This document shows positions 35,378 to 43,380 of a stretch of DNA of 64,000 bases, in pieces. Within the stretch, counting starts at the first letter, position 1. Every line of letters begins with the position of its first letter. The notes under the pieces were generated by a model. That model did no database searches, was not told the origin of the DNA, and worked only from the letters and a program-made list of their open reading frames with translations. The translations under genes were made by a program, and so were the position numbers. Origin of the DNA: SYOC01 sp035575235 (lineage in GTDB: Bacteria; Desulfobacterota; Binatia; Bin18). The stretch covers positions 1 through 64,000 of the forward strand of contig DATLYA010000316.1 in assembly GCA_035575235.1 (NCBI GenBank). The letters run 5' to 3'.

Positions 35378-35427
35378 AACGCCTTTCTTTTAATGCTCCT
35401 CTCACCTGCAGCCGCTCTACGTCTGCC

Positions 35428-35465
35428 TCCCTCTCCCCTAAGGCGAGGGGGACAGGGTGAGGGGA
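35428..35465. repeat. CTCTCCCC/GAGGGG repeat fragment
   Basis: CTCCCTCTCCCC and GCGAGGGGGACAGGGTGAGGGG form an imperfect hairpin in the gap before moaD; similar fragments are at 28482-28518 and 53013-53063. Confidence 0.5.
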
Positions 35466-35500
35466 GTCTTTTATATAAAACATCTTCTGATGAGTCTCCA

Positions 35501-35743
35501 ATGCACATCGAAGTCAAACTCTTCGCCAATCTGCGTAAAAACCTTCCGCCGGGCTCGTGGGGTGGTAAAGCGCAGCTAACCTTAGAGGACGGCGCCACCA
35601 TCCAGACGCTTATCGATCAGCTCAAGATCCCCATCGAGCTCGCGCAAATGGTGCTGGTCAACGGCGAACAGACTCGTGAGTTCGACCGCCCGCTCGCCGA
35701 CGGCGACACGGTCAGCATCTTCCCGCCGGTGGCGGGAGGGTAA
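35501..35743 (+). CDS. MoaD/ThiS family sulfur carrier
   Basis: Ubiquitin-like protein of 80 residues ending in PPVAGG, the Gly-Gly tail that is thiocarboxylated to supply sulfur to molybdopterin. MHIEVKLFANLRKNLPPG is the first strand. The longer frame upstream lies in repeat DNA, so the ATG at 35501 is chosen. As the last gene of the oxidoreductase operon, it is likely a dedicated MoaD for the pterin dithiolene of that tungsten enzyme. No moaE is adjacent. Confidence 0.88.
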   Translation: MHIEVKLFANLRKNLPPGSWGGKAQLTLEDGATIQTLIDQLKIPIELAQMVLVNGEQTREFDRPLADGDTVSIFPPVAGG

Positions 35744-35753
35744 TGGAAGATTT

Positions 35754-35843
35754 ATGAGTGGCTTAGAGTGGTTCATGTTTGGCTGCGCCAGGACAGCACT
35801 CATAGCGCTACTTGTACTTTTCTGGAAAGCCACCAGCCACTGA
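35754..35843 (+). CDS. possible 29-residue membrane peptide
   Basis: A short frame starting 10 bp after moaD, MSGLEWFMFGCARTALIALLVLFWKATSH, with GGAAG about 6 bp before the ATG. It has one hydrophobic helix and charged ends. The position suggests a small operon-borne membrane protein, but a frame this short may be chance. Confidence 0.3.
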   Translation: MSGLEWFMFGCARTALIALLVLFWKATSH

Positions 35844-35879
35844 CCGCCGCTTGATCTATGTTAAGCGGGTGCATGAAGA

Positions 35880-36398
35880 GTGGAGCTGGAGAGGCGTCTG
35901 GTTCGTCTAGATACGCGCTTGGAAGCTGAAGCGGCTGAGTTTCTCGTCCCTGGACATCTGCTGCTCGAACGGATTCCAGCCTACAAAACCTACACGAATA
36001 TGCCTGGGTACGATCTCGTGGCAGTTAACCCAGACCGAAATCTCTCGGCAAAGATCCAAGTGAAGAGCCGATGGCGCACGGGGGCGAGTGGCTTTCCCAT
36101 CCGCAACCTCGATTGTGACTTTGTGGTGTTCTGCCGGCTGAATCGAGGCACGAAGACAAACCGCGCCACGCTACGGCTGCCGGAGTACTACGTATTGCCG
36201 ATAGCTGCGGTTCGTACAGCTTACCGCCCAGGCCCATTTAGCAAGCTGTACTTGCGCGAGATCCCGGAGGCAGAGCAGTTGCGAGAACGCTGGGACCTCA
36301 TCCGTCAGTTCCTCGGGCTGCCGTCTCCGGAGCCACCGGCTGAAGAGGATGAGGGCGTCGCCTCAGCCTCGTTAGCCGCTGCGCTACCCTTTACGTAG
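35880..36398 (+). CDS. PD-(D/E)XK nuclease-like hypothetical protein
   Basis: Protein of 172 residues with a GTG start and no clear ribosome site. The core reads ERIPAYKTYTNMPGYDLVAVNPDRNLSAKIQVKSRWR: a D (GYDLVAV) followed 12-16 residues later by QVK, the pattern of restriction-like folds of the intron-associated and Mrr-like types, with Gln replacing Glu. The C terminus is Pro/Glu-rich and probably disordered. No methylase or ATPase partner is near. Function is open: DNA binding or cleavage by fold only. Confidence 0.5.
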   Translation: MELERRLVRLDTRLEAEAAEFLVPGHLLLERIPAYKTYTNMPGYDLVAVNPDRNLSAKIQVKSRWRTGASGFPIRNLDCDFVVFCRLNRGTKTNRATLRLPEYYVLPIAAVRTAYRPGPFSKLYLREIPEAEQLRERWDLIRQFLGLPSPEPPAEEDEGVASASLAAALPFT

Positions 36399-36445
36399 CG
36401 ACGGACTTAGACGTACCCTCAACAGGGAGAAAGGAGGTGTCTCCA

Positions 36446-36757
36446 ATGCTGAGCGAGCCACGTTACGAGCACATCATGTTGGACGAGGCGCACGTGCCGC
36501 TGATCGCGGGGACGCGAGTGAAAGTCATTGAACTCGTGCTCGATCATCTCGCCTATGGCTGGAGCCCGAAAGAGCTCCATTTCCAACATCCCCACCCGAC
36601 GATGGGACAGCTCCACTCAGCGCTGGCCTACTATTGGGATCATAAAGCTGAGCTGGATCAAGATATAGAACGACGGCTTCAGCTCGTGGACCAATTGCAA
36701 CAAACCGCACCTTCCTCCCCGCTGATAGAGCGGCTGAAGACCCAAAGGCTGAGCTGA
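36446..36757 (+). CDS. DUF433 family protein (antitoxin-like)
   Basis: Protein of 103 residues with the ATG at 36446, preceded by AAAGGAGG. YEHIMLDEAHVPLIAGTRVKVIELVLDHLAYGWSPKELHFQHPH is the DUF433 winged-helix core, usually the antitoxin partner of a PIN-like DUF5615 toxin encoded just downstream. No DUF5615 gene follows: the next 90 bp are repeat fragments. It is therefore an orphan, or it regulates the nuclease-like gene 47 bp upstream. Confidence 0.8.
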   Translation: MLSEPRYEHIMLDEAHVPLIAGTRVKVIELVLDHLAYGWSPKELHFQHPHPTMGQLHSALAYYWDHKAELDQDIERRLQLVDQLQQTAPSSPLIERLKTQRLS

Positions 36758-36777
36758 TGCCCCTTGCCCTCTATGAA

Positions 36778-36811
36778 GATTGCTTCGTCGCTGACGCTCC
36801 TCGCAATGACA
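36778..36811. repeat. half copy of the CATTGCGAG repeat
   Basis: GATTGCTTCGTCGCTGACGC followed by TCCTCGCAATGACA matches the right half of the element at 28384-28460. The left half is absent. Confidence 0.75.
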
Positions 36812-36822
36812 GCCATCCTGTC

Positions 36823-36857
36823 TCTTCCGCCTCACGCCTCCTGCTTCTCGTGTTCAC
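36823..36857. repeat. degenerate heptamer array
   Basis: Units TCTTCCG, CCTCACG, CCTCCTG, CTTCTCG, TGTTCAC abut the end of the AlaX gene. Period 7 is kept, the sequence only loosely. Confidence 0.5.
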
Positions 36858-37567
36858 CCATCAACGACCGCAATCTCCAACCGCTTGTTGATCTTCCCCT
36901 TGCTTTTGTAGTCAGCAATCTTAATGCCGCCCACCTCGCGGGTATTCGCCACATGCGTTCCGCCGTCGGCTTGTAAATCCAAGCCGACGATATCCACCAC
37001 TCGCACCTGCTCAATTCCTTCCGGCAGAAGATTAATTTTCGTACGAATCAAATCAGGAATAGCGAACGCTTCTGCGCGCGGCAGAATTTTCACGTGAATT
37101 GGTCGGGCGGCAGCCACCTCCTGGTTCACTTTCTGCTCAATCTCCTCGACTAATTCCCGGCGCATGCGCTCGAACTCAAAATCCATGCGGGCGCGCAGCG
37201 GCTCCATATTGCCGCCAGTGACTTGCGCGCCGTAGTCCCGCCAGATCACGCCGGCCAGCATATGCAAAGCGGTATGCGTGCGCATCAAAGCGTAGCGCCG
37301 GTTCCAGTCAACCGCCCCGGTGACGACAGCGCCAACGGCTGGCGGCTCGCCTTCAACCTCGTGCCATATTTCCTCGCCGTCTTTGCGCACGTTCACCACA
37401 GCCCATTGCTGACTGCCAGCAGACAACAAGCCGTGATCGCAGGGCTGCCCTCCGCCAGTCGGATAAAACGCCGTCTGGTCGAGCGCGACGCGGTTTTCCT
37501 GCACGGCGGTGATGCGCGCGGTAAACTCACGCAGGTATGAGTCAGTTTGAAACAGCCACACCCTCAT
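36854..37567 (-). CDS. alanyl-tRNA editing protein AlaX-type
   Basis: Free-standing editing domain of 237 residues that deacylates mischarged tRNA (Ser- or Gly-tRNA-Ala). An N-terminal half like the AlaRS beta-barrel (FYPTGGGQPCDHG) leads to the SAD domain with RTHTALHML, the HxxxH zinc site, and DGGTHVANT, where Asp stands in place of the usual Cys before GGTH. The start is at 37567; upstream codons are not conserved. The length agrees with AlaX-M proteins. It is a monocistronic gene convergent with the DUF433 gene. Confidence 0.87.
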   Translation of the reverse strand: MRVWLFQTDSYLREFTARITAVQENRVALDQTAFYPTGGGQPCDHGLLSAGSQQWAVVNVRKDGEEIWHEVEGEPPAVGAVVTGAVDWNRRYALMRTHTALHMLAGVIWRDYGAQVTGGNMEPLRARMDFEFERMRRELVEEIEQKVNQEVAAARPIHVKILPRAEAFAIPDLIRTKINLLPEGIEQVRVVDIVGLDLQADGGTHVANTREVGGIKIADYKSKGKINKRLEIAVVDG

Positions 37568-37852
37568 GCTTTTGCTCCTCTCCAAGATCCCGGCATTGTA
37601 GTCCGCGCACGACGTCACTGAAAGTGCGGCATGGCGTCTCTGGCGAAGATGGGCATCGCTTGGCGCACTCTCTCCAGAGCAAGCCCAGGCAAATGCATCC
37701 CCAAAGCCAGATCGGTGACCCATGTTTCCCGCCGATAGCTTTCAATGACACAACGTCCCCTGCTGTTAAGGCAAGCATATCGTTTGCCTGTTCTCTTGCA
37801 GAGGATAGGGCGGGCAAGGTAAAGGAAGAACAGTCTCAAAAGGAGGTAGTAT

Positions 37853-38749
37853 ATGCGAGTTGGCTTTATTGGTTTGGGAAATATGGGCGGTCCCATGGCG
37901 TCGCACATTCTCGCTGCCGGACACGCCTTGACAGTCTACGACACACGTCGGGAAGCGGCGAAACCCCACTTAGAGAAGGGCGCGCAATGGGCGGACAGTC
38001 CCATGGCGGTCGCCGCCGCCAGCGAGATTGTCTTCACCTCACTGCCCGGGCCAAAGGAGGTAGAGGCAGTGGCGTTGGGCGAAGGCGGCCTCATGCAAGG
38101 CGCGAAGCCAGGGCTGATCTATATCGACTTGTCTACGAATTCACCAACACTCATCCGCCGTATCCACGACGTCTATCGCCAACGCGGCCTGCAGGTATTG
38201 GACGCGCCGGTCAGCGGCGGTCCGATCGGCGCGCAACAAGCAACGCTGGCAGTGATGGTCGGCGGCGACCGTGCGGTCTACGACCGCGTCAAACCTGTAC
38301 TTGATGCTATTGGCAATAAAGTCTCCTATGTAGGCGGCATCGGCTGTGGCGCTATCGCCAAACTCGTCCACAATATGATCGGCATCTGCACGCAAGCCAT
38401 CCTGGCGGAAGGGCTGACATTGGGAGTAAAGGCTGGGGTGGAGCCAGAAGCGCTGCGCAAAGCCATAGCAGACGGCGCCGTCGGTCAGGGACTGATGTTG
38501 AACTACATGGTGCCGAACGTGATCTTCAAAGGAGACTTTGACACTGTGCGCTTCGCCTTGCGTCTCGCGCGCAAAGACATTGGCCTTGCCTCTGAGCTTG
38601 GCCGCGAATTTGAAGTGCCGTTGAAAGTCGCGAACCTTGTAGAACAGGACCTCGTGGAAGCCATGGCGAAGGGATGGGGCGATCGGGATTCGACCGTGCC
38701 CTTTCAGATGCAGGAAGAACGCGCCGGAGTCAAAGTGCGCACGAAGTAA
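37853..38749 (+). CDS. NAD(P)-dependent beta-hydroxyacid dehydrogenase (3-hydroxyisobutyrate / tartronate semialdehyde reductase family)
   Basis: Oxidoreductase of 298 residues. GFIGLGNMGGPMA is the NAD(P)-binding loop, DAPVSGGPIGA the substrate-binding segment, and GAIAKLVHNM carries the catalytic Lys. AAAAGGAGG stands 9 bp before the ATG. Members reduce or oxidise 3-hydroxyisobutyrate, tartronate semialdehyde or succinic semialdehyde; the sequence does not settle which. Confidence 0.88.
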   Translation: MRVGFIGLGNMGGPMASHILAAGHALTVYDTRREAAKPHLEKGAQWADSPMAVAAASEIVFTSLPGPKEVEAVALGEGGLMQGAKPGLIYIDLSTNSPTLIRRIHDVYRQRGLQVLDAPVSGGPIGAQQATLAVMVGGDRAVYDRVKPVLDAIGNKVSYVGGIGCGAIAKLVHNMIGICTQAILAEGLTLGVKAGVEPEALRKAIADGAVGQGLMLNYMVPNVIFKGDFDTVRFALRLARKDIGLASELGREFEVPLKVANLVEQDLVEAMAKGWGDRDSTVPFQMQEERAGVKVRTK

Positions 38750-38950
38750 TCCGCGCAGTTGAGTTTGCCTTAGACGTCACCCTCACTGATCCTCTCTCTG
38801 CTCGCGCCGTCCCCTTCTCTCAGGAAGAGGAGAAAACGGGGGGTGCAGTTCCGAGCGAGAGCGAAAGGCAACGCTGGGGCCGGAGCGACTGAGGCGGGTT
38901 ATTAGCCGTTTTCATTAAGCAAATCAACGCCGAATGGCAGGAAATGAGGC

Positions 38951-39411
38951 ATGCCGATTCTTATTGTCGCGGAACGCCCAGATACTGTGGAGGCGACAAC
39001 CCTGATCAGGGAGCTTGATGGGTATCCGGAACCGCTCTATCCCCAAGAAGGCCGCCACGGACTGAGCGTCGACCAGCTCTCCTGCGCGAGGCCGTCGCCT
39101 TTTTTGTTATGCGTCATGAGGAGATTCCAGCCGGGTGTGGAAGCGTCAAATTGTTTGGCGCAGCGTACGGAGCAATCAAGCGCAGGTACGTGCGGCCCCA
39201 GTTTCGCGGGTTAGGGTTGGGCAAGTTCATGCAGCAACATTTAGCCGCCTATGCCCGGCGCCAGAAAGTCATGGGCTTACGGTTAGAGACCGGGATTTAT
39301 CAACCCGAGGCCATCGGGTTATATGAACGCTGGGGCTTTCGGCGCATTCCGCTGTTTAGGGCGTACACAGAAGACCCGCTCAGCGGGTTTTACGAGAAGC
39401 GCCTTACATAA
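38951..39411 (+). pseudogene. GNAT N-acetyltransferase, frameshifted
   Basis: The first 44 or so codons (PILIVAERPDTVEATTLIRELDGYPEPLYPQEGRHGLSVDQL) and a second frame from about 39080 to 39411 (LLREAVAFFVMRH, YVRPQFRGLGLGKFMQQHLAAYARRQ, ETGIYQPEAIGLYERWGF) together make one normal GNAT of about 153 residues, with the acetyl-CoA loop RGLGLGK. The break falls at CAGCTCTCCTGCGC (39074-39087), where an extra CT turns CTCC into CTCTCC. Either the gene is inactivated or the extra dinucleotide is an assembly error. Confidence 0.8.
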
Positions 39412-39428
39412 AGAAAGGACAACTCCCT

Positions 39429-40019
39429 ATGGCGCATGATCACCATCATCACCATAGACGCTCGCCTCACTCTGTCCATGACAAGACCGAGCAGGCTCAT
39501 CATGCCGGGCCGGATTTCCGCTTTTGTCCGCAGTGCGGCGGTAAGTTGAAACGGCAGCAGTTCAAACCTCATGAGCCGCACCGGCGAGTCTGTCAGGCCT
39601 GTTCATTTATCTTTTATGATGACCCGAAAGTCGCGGCGTGCACGATCCCAGTGATCGACGGCAAGGTCGTGCTGCTCAAGCGCGGCATTGAACCGAGTTA
39701 CGGCAAATGGGTCTTCCCGGGCGGCTTCCTTGATCGGGGAGAGAAAGTCGAAGCCGCAGCTATCCGCGAAACCTGGGAAGAGGTGAATCTCAAGGTTGAG
39801 ATTTCGCGACTGCTCAACGTGTACTCTTATCCAGGCTACCCGGTGATCGTCATAGTGTACCTGGCCGACGTCATCGGAGGCGAGTTACAGCCCATGGATG
39901 AAACTCTGGAAGTTCGCACCTTTACCCCAGAGGAAATCCCTTGGGAAGAACTGGCGTTTATGAGCACGCGGGACGCCTTACGCGATTATCTTACTCAGCT
40001 CGGACTCCGGCTTGACTAA
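39429..40019 (+). CDS. Nudix hydrolase with N-terminal His-rich tail and zinc ribbon
   Basis: Protein of 196 residues. The N terminus MAHDHHHHHRR with further His to residue 26 is a natural metal-binding tail; CPQCGGKL and CQAC (about 34-65) form a zinc ribbon as in NudC-like and ADP-ribose pyrophosphatase-like proteins. The Nudix box is GFLDRGEKVEAAAIRETWEEVNL (about 98-120), complete. It should cleave a nucleoside diphosphate derivative such as NADH or ADP-ribose. It lies 17 bp after the broken GNAT gene. Confidence 0.9.
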   Translation: MAHDHHHHHRRSPHSVHDKTEQAHHAGPDFRFCPQCGGKLKRQQFKPHEPHRRVCQACSFIFYDDPKVAACTIPVIDGKVVLLKRGIEPSYGKWVFPGGFLDRGEKVEAAAIRETWEEVNLKVEISRLLNVYSYPGYPVIVIVYLADVIGGELQPMDETLEVRTFTPEEIPWEELAFMSTRDALRDYLTQLGLRLD

Positions 40020-40090
40020 GAAAGAACCCCAACTTTTTTTGCTGCGGCATTTCTGGTAGGGTAGCGCAAATTTTCTCTAGGAGGAACCGC

Positions 40091-40435
40091 ATGGCGGAAA
40101 CAACGAAAGTCACCGAAGGTGAAGAGATTAGTAAAGCAGTCTGGCACTACGTCGGGGTTGGCGTCTTATGGCTCTCCCTGATCTTCACAGGCCTGGCATT
40201 GGAACGGCTCGGACTGACCTCGAACTACCTCACGAGCGTGATCCCTGGCGAGGTGAACAGTCTCAAGAGTCGAGTTGACAGCTTAGAAACCGAAAAACGC
40301 AAAGTAGCGGATGAAAATCAACGCCTTAAGGGCCTCATTGGTCGTGAGCAAGCTACCGCCGATGCGTTAAACATCTGCCAGGGCGAGAAGCAAAAGCTTG
40401 AGGCCGAACTTAAGCAACTCAAAGGCAGCCACTAA
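40091..40435 (+). CDS. hypothetical membrane-anchored coiled-coil protein
   Basis: Unrecognised protein of 114 residues. One transmembrane helix (about 17-41, WHYVGVGVLWLSLIFTGLALERLG) is followed by a coiled coil (about 55-112; VNSLKSRVDSLETEKRKVADENQRL and KQKLEAELKQL). TAGGAGGAACC precedes the ATG. It could be a scaffold at the inner membrane; nothing links it to a neighbour. Confidence 0.65.
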   Translation: MAETTKVTEGEEISKAVWHYVGVGVLWLSLIFTGLALERLGLTSNYLTSVIPGEVNSLKSRVDSLETEKRKVADENQRLKGLIGREQATADALNICQGEKQKLEAELKQLKGSH

Positions 40436-40545
40436 GCTACGAACGTTCAGCCTTCAGCTTCCGACAAAAACATCCATGCAGAAAGAGCGACGATCCCTCA
40501 CTCGTTCGTTATTGACCGTGTCTGGCTAACCGCTCGACGTTCTTC

Positions 40546-41358
40546 TTATATCCACTCCCGCCGGCGCCGGATAAATCCCTTTACAACTTCGGCCGTAGTT
40601 TCGGGCAGTTCGATATTGAACACATGACTGGCATTGGACAGGATGAGTAAGTCTGCGTTGGGAATACGCTGAGCGAGCGTCAGCGAATTTTCCGGCGGCA
40701 CTAAGCCGTCCTCCTTGCCAGTCACCACTAAAGTCGGCATCGTGAGCCGAGGTAAGCGATCGTACGTATCATGCCTCTGAATTGCCTGCATCTGCCGCAC
40801 CATGCCATGTTTGGGCGTCGGATACTGCATGGAGAGTTGATTCAGCTGAAGCAATACGTCCATATGTTTCTGCATAAACCACGGCGTGACAGCCACCTTG
40901 GTCATAATGACCGCGGCTTGCTGGACATCGACGGATTCAATATCCGCCAGTATCTTCGCCACATCCGGATCTTTTGACAGGACAGCGTATTGTCCGCCAC
41001 AGTGCGTGCACCCAAGAATAAGCGTCTTTACCCGTTGTGGGTAACGTAGAGCAAACTCTTGCGCGATCATACCGCCCATAGAAATACCAAACACATGCGC
41101 CTGCTCGATGCCAAGGCTATCAAGCACGCCGGCGGTATCATCAGCAAACATTTGCATTGAGTATGGCGCATCAGGTTTATCGCTTCGCCCCACTCCTCGA
41201 TTATCGAACACGATCGTGCGGAAATCGCGCGCAAAAGCCGGCACGTTCCAGTGCCAGCCAACGGCGCTGACCGTAAATCCCATAATAAGAATCAAAGGCT
41301 CGCCGGCGCCGTGTTCTTCGTAGTACAGGGTAACGCCGTTGGCGGTAATGTGAGGCAT
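40546..41358 (-). CDS. alpha/beta fold hydrolase
   Basis: Hydrolase of 270 residues. Oxyanion region PLILIMGFTVSA, FDNRGVGRSDKP, nucleophile elbow FGISMGGM, acid GKEDGLVPP and NASHVFNIE give the triad. The start is placed at 41358 with AAAGGAC upstream; the longer frame runs into the heptamer array. It belongs to the broad esterase/haloperoxidase-like group; substrate unknown. It is divergent from the coiled-coil gene and follows the TPR gene. Confidence 0.87.
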   Translation of the reverse strand: MPHITANGVTLYYEEHGAGEPLILIMGFTVSAVGWHWNVPAFARDFRTIVFDNRGVGRSDKPDAPYSMQMFADDTAGVLDSLGIEQAHVFGISMGGMIAQEFALRYPQRVKTLILGCTHCGGQYAVLSKDPDVAKILADIESVDVQQAAVIMTKVAVTPWFMQKHMDVLLQLNQLSMQYPTPKHGMVRQMQAIQRHDTYDRLPRLTMPTLVVTGKEDGLVPPENSLTLAQRIPNADLLILSNASHVFNIELPETTAEVVKGFIRRRREWI

Positions 41359-41372
41359 GGGTAGTCCTTTCA

Positions 41373-41488
41373 AAGTGGCAAGTAGCAAGGCATGAGCGGC
41401 AAGTGGGAAAGTGACCAGTGAAAAGTTATGGATGAAAACTTAAAAACCCCGGCCTCTTCACTTGCCACTTTTCATTCCACTCTTCACT
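41373..41488. repeat. heptamer array with inverted arms, AAGTGGC type
   Basis: Nine left-arm units (41373-41435) run AAGTGGC, AAGTAGC, AAGGCAT, GAGCGGC, AAGTGGG, AAAGTGA, CCAGTGA, AAAGTTA, TGGATGA. Right-arm units (41454-41488) run CTCTTCA, CTTGCCA, CTTTTCA, TTCCACT, CTTCACT. The arms are complementary. Confidence 0.85.
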
Positions 41489-41490
41489 GC

Positions 41491-41838
41491 TTACGCTTTC
41501 GCCTGTTTTTTCTCCAGCAACTGCCGCTTCCAGTCGAGCATGCGGGCTTTAGCGGCGGCGGCCTCGGCTTCAGGCACCATATTGTTCTGCTGGTAAAAGC
41601 GAGAGAGGACAGTAAAACTCATCGGGTCTTCCGGCGTCAGTTCGGTCAGCCGCTGCGCAGTAGCGATCGCCTCATCAAGCCGGCCAGCATCAGCATAGGC
41701 ATGAGCGAGGTCGTGCACAGCTTCAACGTAATTAGGCTCAGCTTCTAGAATCGCCTTATACGCCGCAATTGCTTCCTCCGTCCGCCCGTCACAGAGCAAA
41801 TCATATGCTTGATCGTATAGTGCTTGAATATCCGACAT
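41491..41838 (-). CDS. tetratricopeptide repeat protein
   Basis: Small protein of 115 residues made of about three TPRs: AYDLLCDGRTEEAIAAYKAILEAEP, AVHDLAHAYADAGRLDEAIATAQRL and a last degenerate unit followed by a Lys-rich tail. A protein-interaction module without enzymatic signature. It probably shares a transcript with the alpha/beta hydrolase, although a repeat lies between them. Confidence 0.8.
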   Translation of the reverse strand: MSDIQALYDQAYDLLCDGRTEEAIAAYKAILEAEPNYVEAVHDLAHAYADAGRLDEAIATAQRLTELTPEDPMSFTVLSRFYQQNNMVPEAEAAAAKARMLDWKRQLLEKKQAKA

Positions 41839-41910
41839 GAATCAGCCTCCAACACAGGAGAATACTGCTGATGAATTTTGACAACCAACTTCGGTACTGT
41901 ACGCAACCCT

Positions 41911-41935
41911 CGTAGGGGCGTGGCGCACCCCTACG
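41911..41935. repeat. GTAGGGGCG palindrome, copy 2
   Basis: CGTAGGGG and CCCCTACG arms with a 9-bp loop, directly before the 58-bp direct repeat. Confidence 0.7.
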
Positions 41936-41937
41936 GC

Positions 41938-41995
41938 GCAGAGCGCTTGTGCTGCTAGAGTGTGAGCGCCGATTTTGATCGTCAAAGTTCATTAA
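41938..41995. repeat. 58-bp direct repeat, copy 1 (left of the LuxE-like gene)
   Basis: Starts GCAGAGCGCTTGT and ends AAAGTTCATTA; 52 of 57 compared bases match the copy at 43621-43678, 1.68 kb away in the same orientation. Confidence 0.8.
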
Positions 41996-42137
41996 AGTTC
42001 ATTAGCGAGAACTCTACCGTATTTCTTCCATAGGACCAACCCCGGAAAAAGACAGCAATAGAGATTGGAGACAGAGAAAGAAACAGGGGGCGGCTCGGTT
42101 TCAGTTATTTTTCTCTACTGTCCACTTGCTGCAGGTC

Positions 42138-42253
42138 TGTCATTCTGAGACTCCTTCGGCTCTGCTCAGGATAAACTCCAGCCGAAGAATCTCCTGACAC
42201 GACCCTGCTTTGGGAGATTCTTCGCCGTCGCTGCGCTCCAGCTCAGAATGACA
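42138..42253. repeat. CATTCTGAG palindromic repeat, copy 2
   Basis: TGTCATTCTGAG and CTCAGAATGACA are perfect 12-bp inverted ends; GAAGAATCTC / GAGATTCTTC repeats inside as in the copy at 20142-20223. Confidence 0.8.
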
Positions 42254-42315
42254 ACATTACCGAGACGCGGGGCAAGTTGCCGATCGCCAGGATGCTCCAT
42301 TAGTATACGTTTTAG

Positions 42316-43380
42316 ATGAATACTCCGATACTCGATTTCATTCGCAACCCCGCAGGCCAGGACTTTAATGCCCTGGCGTTGCAAGTATTTGCCTACCAGT
42401 TTGAACATAATTTGCCCTACCAGCGGTTCTGTCTTGCCCGCCGGCAGACACCGGAGACCGTGTCACGTTGGCAAGACATTCCCGCCGTGCCTACCGTCGC
42501 CTTCAAAGAGCTGGATCTCACCTGTGGGCCGCCGGAAAAGATTTTTCGCACCAGCGGGACAACGCGCGGGCAAGAGAAACGCGGACGGCATCTTGTGCCG
42601 GATTTACAACTGTACCGTGAGTCGGCGCTCGCGCATTTCGCCGCGTGCGTGCTGCCGGATCACCGCCGCTCGCCGATGCTTGCGTTGATTCCTTCGCCGG
42701 AAGCGCGCCCCGATTCGTCCTTGACGCAAATGGCCACATGGGTCATGCAAGCCTACGGCGAGACGGGAAGCGCCTATTTCATAGACCCGCACGGCATTCA
42801 TCTCGACGCGTTTACCGAGGCCGTTTATCAGGCGCAACGCGAGGGCGTCCCGGTCTGTATTCTCGCGATTACTTCCGCATTAGTAGCGTTCTTCGATCAG
42901 TGCGAGGCAAAAGGACGGAGCTTCTCTCTCCCCGGCGGCAGCCGCATTATGGACACTGGCGGCAACAAAGGTGCAGGCCGTGTGATCTCCCGCAAGGGCT
43001 TTCTGCAGTCCTGCTGGAAATATCTTAAAATCGCCGGCTACTACTGCGTCAACGAATACGGCATGACGGAAATGGCCTCACAGTTTTACGACAACGTGCT
43101 GTACAACCGCTCCCGCCGCAGCAACGAGCCGCGCTACAAGATTGGTCCGGCGTGGACCCGCACGGTCGTGGTTGATCCGGAAACGCTGCAAGAAGTTCCT
43201 CCTGGGCAAACAGGCATCCTGCGCCACTTCGACTTAGCGAACGCCGGCTCAGTTCTGGCGATTCAAACGGAAGACATAGGCTACGCGGTAGGCGACGGTT
43301 TTGAGATCACAGGCCGTGTGCTTGGCGCTGAGCCGCGCGGCTGCGCGCTTGCGCTGGATGAATTTTTAGCAGCGCAATAG
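42316..43380 (+). CDS. LuxE-like acyl-protein synthetase
   Basis: ANL-type acyl-activating enzyme of 354 residues. The nucleotide loop FRTSGTTRGQ (about 76-85), LMDTGGNKG-like segment RIMDTGGNKGAGR, and CVNEYGMTEMASQFYD match LuxE and coenzyme F390 synthetase-like enzymes. LuxE activates a fatty acid with ATP and hands the acyl group to LuxC, which is what the next gene encodes. The gene is bracketed by a 58-bp direct repeat. Confidence 0.85.
   Translation: MNTPILDFIRNPAGQDFNALALQVFAYQFEHNLPYQRFCLARRQTPETVSRWQDIPAVPTVAFKELDLTCGPPEKIFRTSGTTRGQEKRGRHLVPDLQLYRESALAHFAACVLPDHRRSPMLALIPSPEARPDSSLTQMATWVMQAYGETGSAYFIDPHGIHLDAFTEAVYQAQREGVPVCILAITSALVAFFDQCEAKGRSFSLPGGSRIMDTGGNKGAGRVISRKGFLQSCWKYLKIAGYYCVNEYGMTEMASQFYDNVLYNRSRRSNEPRYKIGPAWTRTVVVDPETLQEVPPGQTGILRHFDLANAGSVLAIQTEDIGYAVGDGFEITGRVLGAEPRGCALALDEFLAAQ

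Larger units (their letters stand above)
41839..42315. other. 477-bp intergenic region filled by repeats
   Basis: It contains a CGTAGGGG palindrome (41911-41935), the first copy of a 58-bp direct repeat (41938-41995), a doubled AAAGTTCATT (41985-42004), and a CATTCTGAG element (42138-42253). No coding frame is convincing. Confidence 0.7.

Noticed and set aside
37537..38304. 255-codon plus-strand frame
   Set aside because: Overlaps the clear beta-hydroxyacid dehydrogenase in another frame; composition is Arg/Ser-rich without domains.
41801..41992. Small minus-strand frame whose peptide recurs at 43499-43726
   Set aside because: The similarity comes from the 58-bp direct repeat; no ribosome site or domain supports a protein.
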